Source of the DNA: Acetobacteraceae bacterium | GTDB lineage: Bacteria; Pseudomonadota; Alphaproteobacteria; Acetobacterales; Acetobacteraceae | DNA length: 6,651 nucleotides | Direction: 5' to 3' | NCBI GenBank assembly: GCA_025356735.1 | Contig: JANXRT010000530.1 | Coordinates: forward strand, 1 to 6,651 | Part shown: piece by piece, positions 1-6,649 of the stretch | How the letters are laid out: the number at the start of each line of letters is the position of its first letter | How positions within the stretch are numbered: position 1 is the first letter of the stretch | Notes under the pieces: model-generated | What the model was told of the DNA's origin: nothing | The model's input: only the letters and a program-made list of their open reading frames with translations | Databases searched by the model: none | Translations under genes and position numbers: made by a program

Positions 1-1018
<1,018 letters not shown>

Positions 1019-1079
1019 AACCTGATAGCGAATCTGCAAGGCTGACGGAACAGGCTGTTGGCATTGCGCCATGGGAAGC

Positions 1080-1104
1080 GGCGCTGGTTCAGGAGACCAG
1101 CGCC
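1080..1104. terminator. Hairpin between convergent treY and DUF4142 genes, probable bidirectional terminator
   Basis: GGCGCTGGT (1080-1088) pairs perfectly with ACCAGCGCC (1096-1104) around a 7-nt loop. It lies 61 nt after the treY stop and 16 nt after the DUF4142 stop, in the only gap between these convergent genes. Neither side has a long T run (CTCCTCACTT on + and GCTTCCC on -), so it is a weak fit to the classical intrinsic terminator. Position and perfect GC-rich pairing still favour transcript-end formation or 3'-end protection. The rest of 1019-1120 shows nothing else. Confidence 0.55.
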
Positions 1105-1120
1105 CTCCTCACTTCAGAAC

Positions 1121-1639
1121 CTACTTCGACCCGGAAGCAGCTTCTATGCGCCGGGTATGCTGCTGCAGGCTGGGAAGCGTTTTAGCGGCAAAGGCTTTCA
1201 TGCCCGGGTCGGTCCCCTGATCGGCCTCGGTTTGAAACATCATTACGCTGTTGTGATGGTCCGAGACCTGGCCGGTGAGGTATAGGTCATTGAAAGCCTT
1301 GCCACTCACCTGCTGCAGAGCCGCGAGAGTGGCTTTATGCGCGTCGTCGGGCTGCAGTGGCAGGACCATGCCGCGGGCCTTGGCCAGCCGCGTCAATTCC
1401 ATGTTGACCTTGGTATGCTCGTCGACCATCTGCTGGCCGATCGCCTTGGCCTGACCGGTGCCGTGGCTCATTGCCAGCCGCCCGGCCTGGACTTCCGCGA
1501 GCCCGCTGGTCGCGGCCGTCCGCGCGAAATCCGCATCGGCGAGCGGCATCGTGCCAACCGGACTGGAGGCGATGCCCTGTGCGAAGGCCATAGCGGGACA
1601 TAGTGCCATTGCCAGAGCGATGGCGGGGATTGTCTTCAT
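1121..1639 (-). CDS. Exported DUF4142 family protein
   Basis: This 172-residue protein has an N-terminal signal peptide, MKTIPAIALAMALCPAMAFA, with likely signal peptidase I cleavage after Ala20 (AFA|QG). The mature protein is therefore probably periplasmic. Residues about 33-168 match the DUF4142 pattern: DADFARTAATSGLAEVQAG, then a helix with the MVDEHTKVN motif (71-79), an LAKARGM turn, GKAFNDLYLTGQVSDHHN (113-130), and a C-terminal LPSLQQHTRRI. Conserved acidic and His residues (E49, E74, H75, H128, H129, E138, H161) sit on predicted helices, so a ferritin-like four-helix bundle is possible; no function is established. The start at 1637-1639 is chosen because AGGAG lies 7 nt upstream and the signal peptide begins there. 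The frame stays open up to 1894, but that extension has no domain and would bury the signal sequence. A perfect EcfG-type promoter motif lies upstream, and DUF4142 genes often belong to the general stress regulon. Confidence 0.9.
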   Translation of the reverse strand: MKTIPAIALAMALCPAMAFAQGIASSPVGTMPLADADFARTAATSGLAEVQAGRLAMSHGTGQAKAIGQQMVDEHTKVNMELTRLAKARGMVLPLQPDDAHKATLAALQQVSGKAFNDLYLTGQVSDHHNSVMMFQTEADQGTDPGMKAFAAKTLPSLQQHTRRIEAASGSK

Positions 1640-1742
1640 TCGCTGTCTCCTGAGTATCGGGTGAAGTCGGCTGTCACCTGCAAGCCCGATCACCCGGGGC
1701 TGGGCCTGTGGTCCGATGTCGGATGGCTGTTGAAGGTTTCCA

Positions 1743-1757
1743 ACCTGTCGGACAGGT
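1743..1757. promoter_or_regulatory. Palindrome ACCTGTCGGACAGGT at the predicted DUF4142 transcription start
   Basis: This is a perfect 7-bp dyad (ACCTGTC / GACAGGT) around a single central G at 1750. Its position is immediately downstream of the -10 element of the EcfG-type promoter, about where the transcript would begin. A third GACAGGT half-site at 1789-1795 lies just upstream of the -35, 38 nt from the second half-site. A 1-nt centre suits a DNA operator better than an RNA hairpin. The regulator is unknown and chance is not excluded. Confidence 0.35.
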
Positions 1758-1762
1758 AGTTC

Positions 1763-1787
1763 AACGAAACGCCCCGCGCGATGTTCC
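1763..1787 (-). promoter_or_regulatory. EcfG-type (general stress response) promoter for the DUF4142 gene
   Basis: Read on the - strand this is GGAAC (1787-1783), 16 nt, then CGTT (1766-1763), exactly the alphaproteobacterial EcfG consensus GGAAC-N16/17-CGTT. It faces the DUF4142 gene. Transcription would start near 1756, giving a leader of about 117 nt before the ATG. The match is seen directly; use by an EcfG sigma factor is inferred. Confidence 0.75.
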
Positions 1788-1799
1788 CGACAGGTCCGC

Positions 1800-1812
1800 C
1801 GAACGCCGTTCG
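1800..1812. promoter_or_regulatory. Palindrome CGAACGCCGTTCG in the divergent spacer
   Basis: This is a perfect 6-bp dyad (CGAACG / CGTTCG) around C1806. It lies between the two outward-facing EcfG-like motifs, about 13 nt upstream of the DUF4142 -35 and 45 nt upstream of the hydrolase -35. It could be an operator, but it is short and GC-rich sequence makes such dyads fairly frequent. Confidence 0.2.
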
Positions 1813-1856
1813 CCGTGTCACATCGGCGCGTGGACCCTTGCCGCCGGCATCCCCGC

Positions 1857-1880
1857 GGAACTTTTCCCATGCGCCGCGTT
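1857..1880 (+). promoter_or_regulatory. Near-consensus EcfG-like promoter for the hydrolase-topoisomerase pair
   Basis: GGAAC (1857-1861) and CGTT (1877-1880) both match the EcfG consensus, but the spacer is 15 nt, one short of the usual 16-17. A start near 1887 would leave a leader of about 19 nt that contains the ribosome site AGGAA at 1896-1900 and the ATG at 1906, which is sensible geometry. The short spacing keeps this tentative. Confidence 0.45.
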
Positions 1881-1905
1881 GACACCGAAAGCATCAGGAA
1901 GCGCC

Positions 1906-2796
1906 ATGAACGACCAGATCACGTTGGATGCCGACGCCATCGTCAAGGATGCATCACGCGACCAGCCGGCGCGCGAGGTGCTTGCCGACGTTGCGATGCG
2001 GCGGCTGGCGATCGTCAACGTGGCCCTGATCGGCGCGCGCGGCGCCGGCGACCGGGGTTGGGTGCTGATCGACGCCGGCCTGCCGGGCACTGCCGGATTG
2101 ATCGCCGGCGCCGCGGAACAACGCTTTGGCCCCGGCGCGCGCCCTGCCGCGATCGTCATGACGCATGGCCATTTCGACCATGTCGGCGTGCTTGAAACCC
2201 TGGCTGAGCAGTGGGACGCGCCGGTCTATGCGCATGAGCTGGAGCTGCCCTACCTTAATGGCCAGGCCGCTTATCCGCCGCCGGACCCGACCGTCGGTGG
2301 CGGCATGATGTCGCTGCTGTCGCCGTTGTTCCCGCGCTCGCCGGTCAATGTCGGCAGCCGGCTGCGCGCCTTGCCCGAGGATGGCAGCGTGCCGGCAATG
2401 CCCGGCTGGCGCTGGATCCACACGCCGGGCCACGCGCCCGGCCACGTCTCGTTCTGGCGGGAAGCCGACCGCACGCTGCTCAGCGGCGATGCCTTCATCT
2501 CGACCCGCCAGGAATCCGCCTATGCGGCCGCCACGCAGGAGCCGGAGCTGCACGGTCCGCCAATGTATTTTACCGTTGATTGGCAGGCTTCCCGCCGGTC
2601 CGTCGAGACGCTTGCGGCGCTGGAGCCGGAGGTCGTGGTCACCGGCCATGGCCTGCCGCTGCACGGCGGTGAAATGCGTGCCGCGTTGCACCGGCTTGCC
2701 GCCGAGTTCGATCGCGTCGCGGTGCCGGCGAATGGCCGCTACGTGAACCATCCGGCACGTGCCGAAGATGGCAGCGCCTACCAGGCGCCAGGCTGA
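1906..2796 (+). CDS. MBL-fold metallohydrolase (glyoxalase II-like superfamily)
   Basis: This 296-residue protein is predicted to be a cytoplasmic metallo-beta-lactamase-fold hydrolase with a two-metal centre. The signature THGHFDH is at residues 86-92 (H87, H89, D91, H92). The other ligands fit as H176 in HTPGHAPGH, D195 in LLSGDAF and H248 in VVTGHGLP. The segment WVLIDAGLPG (52-61) is the usual strand before the signature. No signal peptide or membrane segment is visible. The subfamily resembles broad-specificity MBL proteins whose substrates (thioesters, lactones, phosphoesters) cannot be told apart from sequence alone. The ATG at 1906 is chosen because AGGAA lies 5 nt upstream; the frame is open back to 1708, but that stretch carries the intergenic promoter motifs. 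The stop lies just 4 nt before one possible start, and 16 nt before the preferred start, of the topoisomerase gene, so the two are probably cotranscribed and translationally coupled. Confidence 0.9.
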   Translation: MNDQITLDADAIVKDASRDQPAREVLADVAMRRLAIVNVALIGARGAGDRGWVLIDAGLPGTAGLIAGAAEQRFGPGARPAAIVMTHGHFDHVGVLETLAEQWDAPVYAHELELPYLNGQAAYPPPDPTVGGGMMSLLSPLFPRSPVNVGSRLRALPEDGSVPAMPGWRWIHTPGHAPGHVSFWREADRTLLSGDAFISTRQESAYAAATQEPELHGPPMYFTVDWQASRRSVETLAALEPEVVVTGHGLPLHGGEMRAALHRLAAEFDRVAVPANGRYVNHPARAEDGSAYQAPG

Positions 2797-2812
2797 GTTC
2801 GTGGGTCTTCAC

Positions 2813-3907
2813 ATGCAGGATGCCGATAATTCCAATGGGCATGACCCAGAGGCCGCCGCCAGGTTGGCTAAGCTGCACTACGTCCATGACACCGATCCCG
2901 GCATCAGCCGGAGGCCGACGAAGAAGGGCTTCGCTTTTTTTGGCCCGGACGGCAAACGGGTAACCGATCCGGCCGAGCAGGCGCGCATCCGCAAGCTCGC
3001 CATTCCGCCGGCCTACACCGATGTCTGGGTCTGCGCCGATCCCAACGGACACCTCCAGGCGGTCGGCCGCGATGCGCGCGGGCGCAAGCAGTACCGCTAC
3101 CATGCGCGCTGGCGGGCAATCCGCGAAGACGCCAAATACGGCAAGATGCTGCTGTTCGGCGAGAAGCTGCCGATCATCCGCGCGCGCGTCGCGCACGACC
3201 TCGCTTTGCCCGACATGCCGCGCAACAAGGTTTTGGCGACGCTGGTGCGGCTGCTGGAGGAGACCCTGGCGCGGATCGGCAACGAGGAATATGCCAGGAC
3301 CAACCACAGCTTCGGCCTCACCACCCTGCGCCACAAGCACGCCAAGGTGAGCGGCACGCGGGTCACGTTCGACTTCCGCGCCAAGCACGGCATCCAGCGC
3401 CACATCGAGATGCGCGACCGACGACTCGCGCGGATTATTGCAAGATTGCAGGATCTGCCGGGCCAGGACCTGTTCCACTACCTCGACGAGGATGGCACGC
3501 CGCACAAGGTCGGCTCCAACGACGTCAACGCCTACCTGCATGAGATCACCGGCGCCGAAATCACCGCCAAGGATTTTCGGACCTGGGCTGCGACCAACCT
3601 CGCCGCCCTGGCGCTGTCGGATTTCGAGCAGTTCGACGATGCGGTGCGGGTCAAGAAGAACATCCTCAACGCCGTCGAGGGGGTCGCCAAGAAGCTCGGC
3701 AACACGCCGGCGATCTGCCGCAAATGCTACATCCATCCGGCGATCTTCGAGGGCTATTTGGACGGGTCGCTGCTGCACGCCTTGAAGCGCCGGGCCGACG
3801 ACGCGCTAGCTTCCAGCCGCGAACCCGGGGAGCACATGACGGCTGAGGAAGTAGCGGTGACCGCGTTCCTCAGCCAGCGGCTAAACCAGGCGATTGCTCA
3901 GGAGTAA
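2813..3907 (+). CDS. DNA topoisomerase IB (poxvirus-like, bacterial type)
   Basis: This 364-residue type IB topoisomerase relaxes supercoils by nicking one strand through a 3'-phosphotyrosyl link. Landmarks, numbered from the ATG at 2813, are the N-terminal YVHDTDPGISRR segment, RIGNEEYARTNHSFGLTTLRHKH (R154, Y160), FDFRAKHGIQRH (K191), KDFRTWAATNLAALAL (R256) and GNTPAICRKCYIHP (N297, catalytic Y306, codon at 3728-3730). These align with vaccinia R130, Y136, K167, R223, H265 and Y274; R-to-K spacing (37) and the 9-residue gap before Tyr are the same. Asn in place of His is, as I recall, normal for bacterial members such as the Deinococcus enzyme. The length is typical. The start is uncertain: GTG 2801, ATG 2768 and GTG 2759 are also in frame, none with a strong ribosome site, which fits coupling to the hydrolase gene ending at 2796. 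No Zn-finger or extra domain is seen. Confidence 0.95.
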   Translation: MQDADNSNGHDPEAAARLAKLHYVHDTDPGISRRPTKKGFAFFGPDGKRVTDPAEQARIRKLAIPPAYTDVWVCADPNGHLQAVGRDARGRKQYRYHARWRAIREDAKYGKMLLFGEKLPIIRARVAHDLALPDMPRNKVLATLVRLLEETLARIGNEEYARTNHSFGLTTLRHKHAKVSGTRVTFDFRAKHGIQRHIEMRDRRLARIIARLQDLPGQDLFHYLDEDGTPHKVGSNDVNAYLHEITGAEITAKDFRTWAATNLAALALSDFEQFDDAVRVKKNILNAVEGVAKKLGNTPAICRKCYIHPAIFEGYLDGSLLHALKRRADDALASSREPGEHMTAEEVAVTAFLSQRLNQAIAQE

Positions 3908-3909
3908 CC

Positions 3910-3933
3910 TTGGGGCGGAGTTCCATGCTTCCT
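3910..3933. repeat. Decayed copy of the 6320-6520 element's right arm, between convergent genes
   Basis: Twenty of 24 bases match 6485-6508 (shared core TGGGGC, GAG, CCATGCTT, CT). It fills almost the whole 24-nt gap between the topoisomerase stop (3907) and the RMD1-like stop codon (3932-3934), touching the latter. The GGGGC/GCCCC hairpin of the parent is damaged here (GTTCC instead of GCCCC), so terminator strength is doubtful. Confidence 0.5.
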
Positions 3934-5089
3934 AATGCCGGACAAAAGCCAAAATGACCTCGGCCGCGATCAACACCAGGATCAGGAACTCCATCAGCTC
4001 CCCGCGGCGCGAGGCAGCCTCGTCGTTCAGCGCGGTGTAGGTATCGCGCATGATCGCGAGCTTGCGCCCGACCGCCACCTCCACCATCCGCACCCGGAAC
4101 AACTCCAGCGCCGCGCCGTAGATGCGGGCGAGATAGACGTCCTCGGTGACCTGCAGCGCGTTGTCGACCTTCTCGGTCAGCTCGGTGACCTCGGCCACCA
4201 TGGTGTAGAGCCGGCGCGCAAGGTTGGCGAAGCGGCGGGCGGAGAACGAGGCGCGGGTGCCGCGCGCCGCCTCGACCAGATCGTACATCCGCGGCAGCTC
4301 GGCATCGAGCATCTCGTCGTAATAGCGCAGCTCCAGCAGCTGCGCGTTGGCGACCTCGATCACATCCATCACGTCGCTGTCGCCGCGCGGCTCGTAGATG
4401 AAGGCGCGGTCCCAGGTCAGCACCACAAGATCGTCGGTGTAGTACGAAAAGCGTTGCCGCATCAGGTCGGCCCGCGCACCGTCCGACAGCTTCCTTGTTT
4501 CGCCGGACAGGAAGGCCGGCAGGTCGATACGGCCCTGCAGCTCGGCGGCCGTGAGGTTCTGCGAGAATCTTTGAACGTAGCCGACGATGTAGTCCTCCTC
4601 GTACGCGGAAGGCACCGGGCGCGACAGCGCGGCGCCGAGCACCGTGGTGACCTGGCCGAGCCAGTCCTGCCAGATCTTCGATGCCGCCTGGGGCCCGACC
4701 GAGCGATCGACGGCATCGTGCAGTGCCACGAAATCTGTCCAGGGCAGATCGTCGGCGCTGACCCGGAGGGCAAACGACAAAACGCCGAAATCGAACAGCC
4801 GGGCGGAGACGCCGGCTTGCAGGATGCGGCCGCCGACCTCGACCGGCACCGGATCCAGGGTCAGCACCAGCGGCGGAACACCGAAGCCCATCGCCTTGGG
4901 CGGGGTGGCCGAAAGCCGCGACCGGCTGGCGACGCGCGATTGCCGGGCCCAGATCGTTTCCGCGCGCACCAGATCGATCTCGTGAGCGACGTCGAACAGG
5001 CGGAAGGCGATGACGGCACCGGAGGCGACGCGCAGTTCCGTGGGGCCGGTGTTCCTTGCTGCTTCAATCTGGATGTCGGTGGCGCTCAT
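3932..5089 (-). CDS. RMD1/DUF155-like tail-anchored membrane protein
   Basis: This 385-residue protein has one clear hydrophobic segment at its extreme C-terminus, MEFLILVLIAAEVILAFV (366-383), after a Glu- and Arg-bearing helix (RRGEL). That suggests a large cytoplasmic part anchored by its tail in the inner membrane. The architecture resembles the RMD1/DUF155 family: an N-terminal alpha/beta part with VSARLFDFGVLSFALRV (95-110), a middle part (TDDLVVLTWDRAFIYEP, 218-234), a helical region rich in heptad-like Leu (248-350), and the terminal ...RRGELMEFLI...EVILAF anchor. Assignment is by pattern, not alignment, so treat it as tentative. No enzymatic motif is seen and the biochemical function of the family in bacteria is not known. 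The start at 5089 lies 4 nt after the stop of the upstream OmpA-domain gene with no good ribosome site, which points to termination-reinitiation coupling and a shared role at the envelope. Confidence 0.75.
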   Translation of the reverse strand: MSATDIQIEAARNTGPTELRVASGAVIAFRLFDVAHEIDLVRAETIWARQSRVASRSRLSATPPKAMGFGVPPLVLTLDPVPVEVGGRILQAGVSARLFDFGVLSFALRVSADDLPWTDFVALHDAVDRSVGPQAASKIWQDWLGQVTTVLGAALSRPVPSAYEEDYIVGYVQRFSQNLTAAELQGRIDLPAFLSGETRKLSDGARADLMRQRFSYYTDDLVVLTWDRAFIYEPRGDSDVMDVIEVANAQLLELRYYDEMLDAELPRMYDLVEAARGTRASFSARRFANLARRLYTMVAEVTELTEKVDNALQVTEDVYLARIYGAALELFRVRMVEVAVGRKLAIMRDTYTALNDEAASRRGELMEFLILVLIAAEVILAFVRH

Positions 5090-5093
5090 GGCA

Positions 5094-6296
5094 TCACCGG
5101 TCGGTCAGCCGCAACTCGATGCGGCGGTTGCGGGCGAACGCTTCGGGCGAGTCGCCGGCGTCGAGCGGCTGGTTGTCGGAAAAGCCGGTGGCGGCGAGGT
5201 GGGTCGGATCGACGCCATTGTCGATCAGCAGCTTGACCACAGTGATGGCGCGCTCCGCCGACAGCTCCCAGTTCGAAGCGAAGGCGCCGCCGGTGGTCGG
5301 CCGACGGTCGGCGTGGCCGTCGACCCGCAGCACCCAGTTGAGGTTCTTCGGTATCTTGCCCGCAATCTCCCGGATCGTGCCGGCCAGCTTGCGGATCTCA
5401 TCGACGCCGACCGGGCTCATATCGGCGCTGCCGATCGGGAACAGAACCTCCGACTGGAACACGAACCGGTCGCCGACGACCTGGATGCCCGGCTGGCCAG
5501 CCAGCACCTCACGCAGCCTTCCAAAGAAGTCGCTGCGGTAGCGCTGCAGCTCCTCGACCTTGGCTGCCAGCGCGGTGTTCAGCCGCGAGCCGAGATTGGC
5601 GATCTGGGCATCCTTGTCGCGCCCGGCTGCCTCGGCGAGGTTCAGCGCCTGAGAAACCTGGCCCATCTGCAGCCGCAACTCGTCGAGCTGGCGGTTCATC
5701 AGCGCGATCTGCGCCCGGGCGCTGTCAGACAGCTTCTTCTCGTCGGCCAGCGCGGCGTTGGCGGCGGCGCGCAGCTGCTGCTCGGTCAGGCTGCGCCCGG
5801 CCGCCTCGCGCGCCTGCTTTTCCAGCTCGTCACGCAAGGCCCCCAAAGCTCGAACCTGGTCGGCAAGCTGCTGCGCACCGGCCTTCGACTGCAGCTCGGC
5901 GTCGGCCAGCCGGGCGGCGTCGGCCCGACGGCCCGCTGCCGCTGCGTCGCGCTCGGCCGTTGCGCGGGAGAAATCCAGGCGCAGCGCTGCCAGGTCGCGA
6001 ACGCCGGCATCGCGCGCCGCCGTGGCCGTCGCCAGCTGCTGGCTCAGCCGAGCCACCGTCCCGCCCAGTTCGGAAGTCTTGCCACGCTCCAGCGCCAGCA
6101 TGTCGGAAAGCTCCGAAAGTTGCTGGTTAACACGATCCAGCGCACGCTCGCGGCCCGACAGCGCAACCGACAGGAAGCCCTGCGCCAGCACGAACACCAG
6201 CAGCACGAAGATGATGACCATGAGCAACGTCGACAACGCATCGACATAGCCAGGCCAGGCATCCAACCCATTGCCGCCACCCCGCCGCCTCGCCAT
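5094..6296 (-). CDS. MotB-like inner-membrane protein with long coiled coil and OmpA-type peptidoglycan-binding domain
   Basis: This is a 400-residue protein. After a basic N-terminus (MARRRGGG), one transmembrane helix spans about residues 20-42 and is preceded by WPGYVDALSTLL; D19 is placed like the proton-path Asp of MotB/ExbD/TolR-type partners. Residues about 48-255 are Ala-, Leu-, Gln- and charge-rich and look like one long periplasmic coiled coil. The OmpA-like domain covers about 275-398: SEVLFPIGSADMS, VDGHADRRP (D326, H328, D330), NWELSAERA, and RNRRIELRL, the residues that normally grip the diaminopimelate of peptidoglycan. The protein would therefore tie a membrane proton channel to the cell wall. 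It is not flagellar MotB by context, since no flagellar genes are near. The start is at 6294-6296 with AGGA 9 nt upstream. The TolQ/MotA-like gene upstream is the expected partner; the RMD1-like gene follows after 4 nt. Confidence 0.9.
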   Translation of the reverse strand: MARRRGGGNGLDAWPGYVDALSTLLMVIIFVLLVFVLAQGFLSVALSGRERALDRVNQQLSELSDMLALERGKTSELGGTVARLSQQLATATAARDAGVRDLAALRLDFSRATAERDAAAAGRRADAARLADAELQSKAGAQQLADQVRALGALRDELEKQAREAAGRSLTEQQLRAAANAALADEKKLSDSARAQIALMNRQLDELRLQMGQVSQALNLAEAAGRDKDAQIANLGSRLNTALAAKVEELQRYRSDFFGRLREVLAGQPGIQVVGDRFVFQSEVLFPIGSADMSPVGVDEIRKLAGTIREIAGKIPKNLNWVLRVDGHADRRPTTGGAFASNWELSAERAITVVKLLIDNGVDPTHLAATGFSDNQPLDAGDSPEAFARNRRIELRLTDR

Positions 6297-6365
6297 TCAG
6301 CACCGTCCTATCGTTTCTAACGCCGTAGGCAGTAAGCATGGGCTCTCCCTCCGCAGGCATTCCAC

Positions 6366-6383
6366 CTGTTCGAAGACGAACAG
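6366..6383. other. Perfect hairpin CTGTTCG-AAGA-CGAACAG
   Basis: This is a 7-bp perfect stem with an AAGA tetraloop, lying in the 58-nt stretch (6347-6404) between the outer and inner left arms of the palindromic element. It has no T tract on either side. It is about 70 nt upstream of the OmpA-domain start, so it could act in that gene's leader or as an operator. Confidence 0.35.
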
Positions 6384-6414
6384 TCGGAACCTTTGCCTGC
6401 TACGCCCAAACCCG

Positions 6415-6436
6415 CCAAGGGGCCGTCGCCCCTTGG
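6415..6436. terminator. Strong GC-rich hairpin inside the palindromic element
   Basis: CCAAGGGGC (6415-6423) pairs perfectly with GCCCCTTGG (6428-6436) around CGTC. It is downstream of the ExbB-like gene on the - strand and could attenuate or end that transcript or protect its 3' end. No T run follows on either strand, so it is not a classical intrinsic terminator. Confidence 0.4.
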
Positions 6437-6485
6437 AACCCCTTCACTTAAGGGATGCGCTCCCGGGCGCTTCCCGGGCGGGGTT

Positions 6486-6500
6486 TGGGGCAGAGCCCCA
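6486..6500. terminator. Hairpin TGGGGC-AGA-GCCCCA just past the ExbB-like stop
   Basis: A 6-bp perfect stem with a 3-nt loop lies 11 nt after the stop codon of the - strand gene at the right edge. On the + strand it is followed by ATGCTTTCTT, moderately T-rich; on the - strand by AAACCCC. It could cut transcription between the ExbB-like and OmpA-domain genes, at least in part. Confidence 0.4.
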
Positions 6501-6511
6501 TGCTTTCTTGC

Positions 6512-6649
6512 CTACGGCGTCCGGGCACCCGCGCCGAGGTTGGCGACGGTTCGGGTCAGGATACGCAAATCGGAGCGCAGTTCGGCGGTGGATTGGGAGC
6601 GGCTTTGCTCGGCTTCGGTCAGCAGCCGCGACAGCATCAGCTCTATGTT
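6512..6649 (-). CDS. C-terminal tail of a probable MotA/TolQ/ExbB-type proton-channel protein (5' part beyond window)
   Basis: Only the last 45 codons are present; the frame is open to the right edge. The peptide is a charged amphipathic helix (IELMLSRLLTEAEQSRS, then ELRSDLRILTRTVANL) ending GAGARTP and TAG at 6512-6514. No membrane helix is in the visible part, so the family cannot be read directly. The call is inferred from position: OmpA-domain proteins with a MotB-like N-terminus are commonly encoded right after a MotA/TolQ/ExbB homologue whose C-terminus is a cytoplasmic helix of this kind. The last residues and stop codon are encoded by the right arm of the palindromic element, so the native C-terminus may have been altered. 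Confidence 0.5.
   Translation of the reverse strand, partial: NIELMLSRLLTEAEQSRSQSTAELRSDLRILTRTVANLGAGARTP

Larger units (their letters stand above)
6320..6520. repeat. Nested inverted-repeat element between the ExbB-like and OmpA-domain genes
   Basis: Outer arms at 6320-6346 and 6492-6520 are inverted copies that differ by two 1-nt indels and one substitution; their outermost 12 nt (ACGCCGTAGGCA and its complement) are identical. Inner arms at 6405-6416 (CCCAAACCCGCC) and 6477-6489 match apart from one extra G. Between them are three hairpins: 6415-6436, 6440-6454 (CCCTT/AAGGG) and 6462-6478 (CCCGGG twice). The element fills most of the 215-bp gap, and its right arm includes the TAG of the upstream gene. 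No reading frame of note lies inside. It resembles small palindromic non-coding repeats (REP- or MITE-like); a genome-wide copy number cannot be judged here. Confidence 0.7.

Noticed and set aside
1879..1884. TTGACA as a housekeeping -35 box for the hydrolase gene
   Set aside because: A -10 at 17 nt would fall at the start codon and no TATAAT-like sequence is there; the overlapping CGTT fits the EcfG-like motif better.
1640..1894. N-terminal extension of the DUF4142 protein to a start at 1894
   Set aside because: It would place a signal peptide internally, ignores the AGGAG at the ATG of 1639 and reads through the promoter motif.
1708..1905. N-terminal extension of the MBL hydrolase to a start at 1708
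   Set aside because: The added residues show no fold or conservation pattern, and the ATG at 1906 has AGGAA at proper spacing.
2639..3778. Long - strand open frame (379 codons) opposite topoisomerase IB
   Set aside because: The + strand encodes all type IB catalytic residues with correct spacing; the antisense product has no recognisable motif.
2813..3907. Asn297 in place of the vaccinia His265 as a sign of a dead or novel topoisomerase
   Set aside because: Bacterial poxvirus-like topoisomerases usually carry Asn here as far as I recall, and all other catalytic residues are intact.
3935..5236. Long + strand open frame (433 codons) opposite the RMD1-like gene and the end of the OmpA-domain gene
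   Set aside because: It is antisense to well-supported genes, its protein is His-, Arg-, Gln- and Gly-rich with no domain, and such frames are expected in GC-rich DNA.
5010..6320. Long + strand open frame (436 codons) opposite the OmpA-domain gene
   Set aside because: It mirrors the coding strand of a gene with clear transmembrane, coiled-coil and OmpA features; low-complexity composition and no ribosome site.
6462..6478. Two CCCGGGCG copies as the start of a tandem repeat or CRISPR-like array
   Set aside because: There are only two units, they are self-complementary, and they fit as the two sides of a hairpin within the palindromic element.
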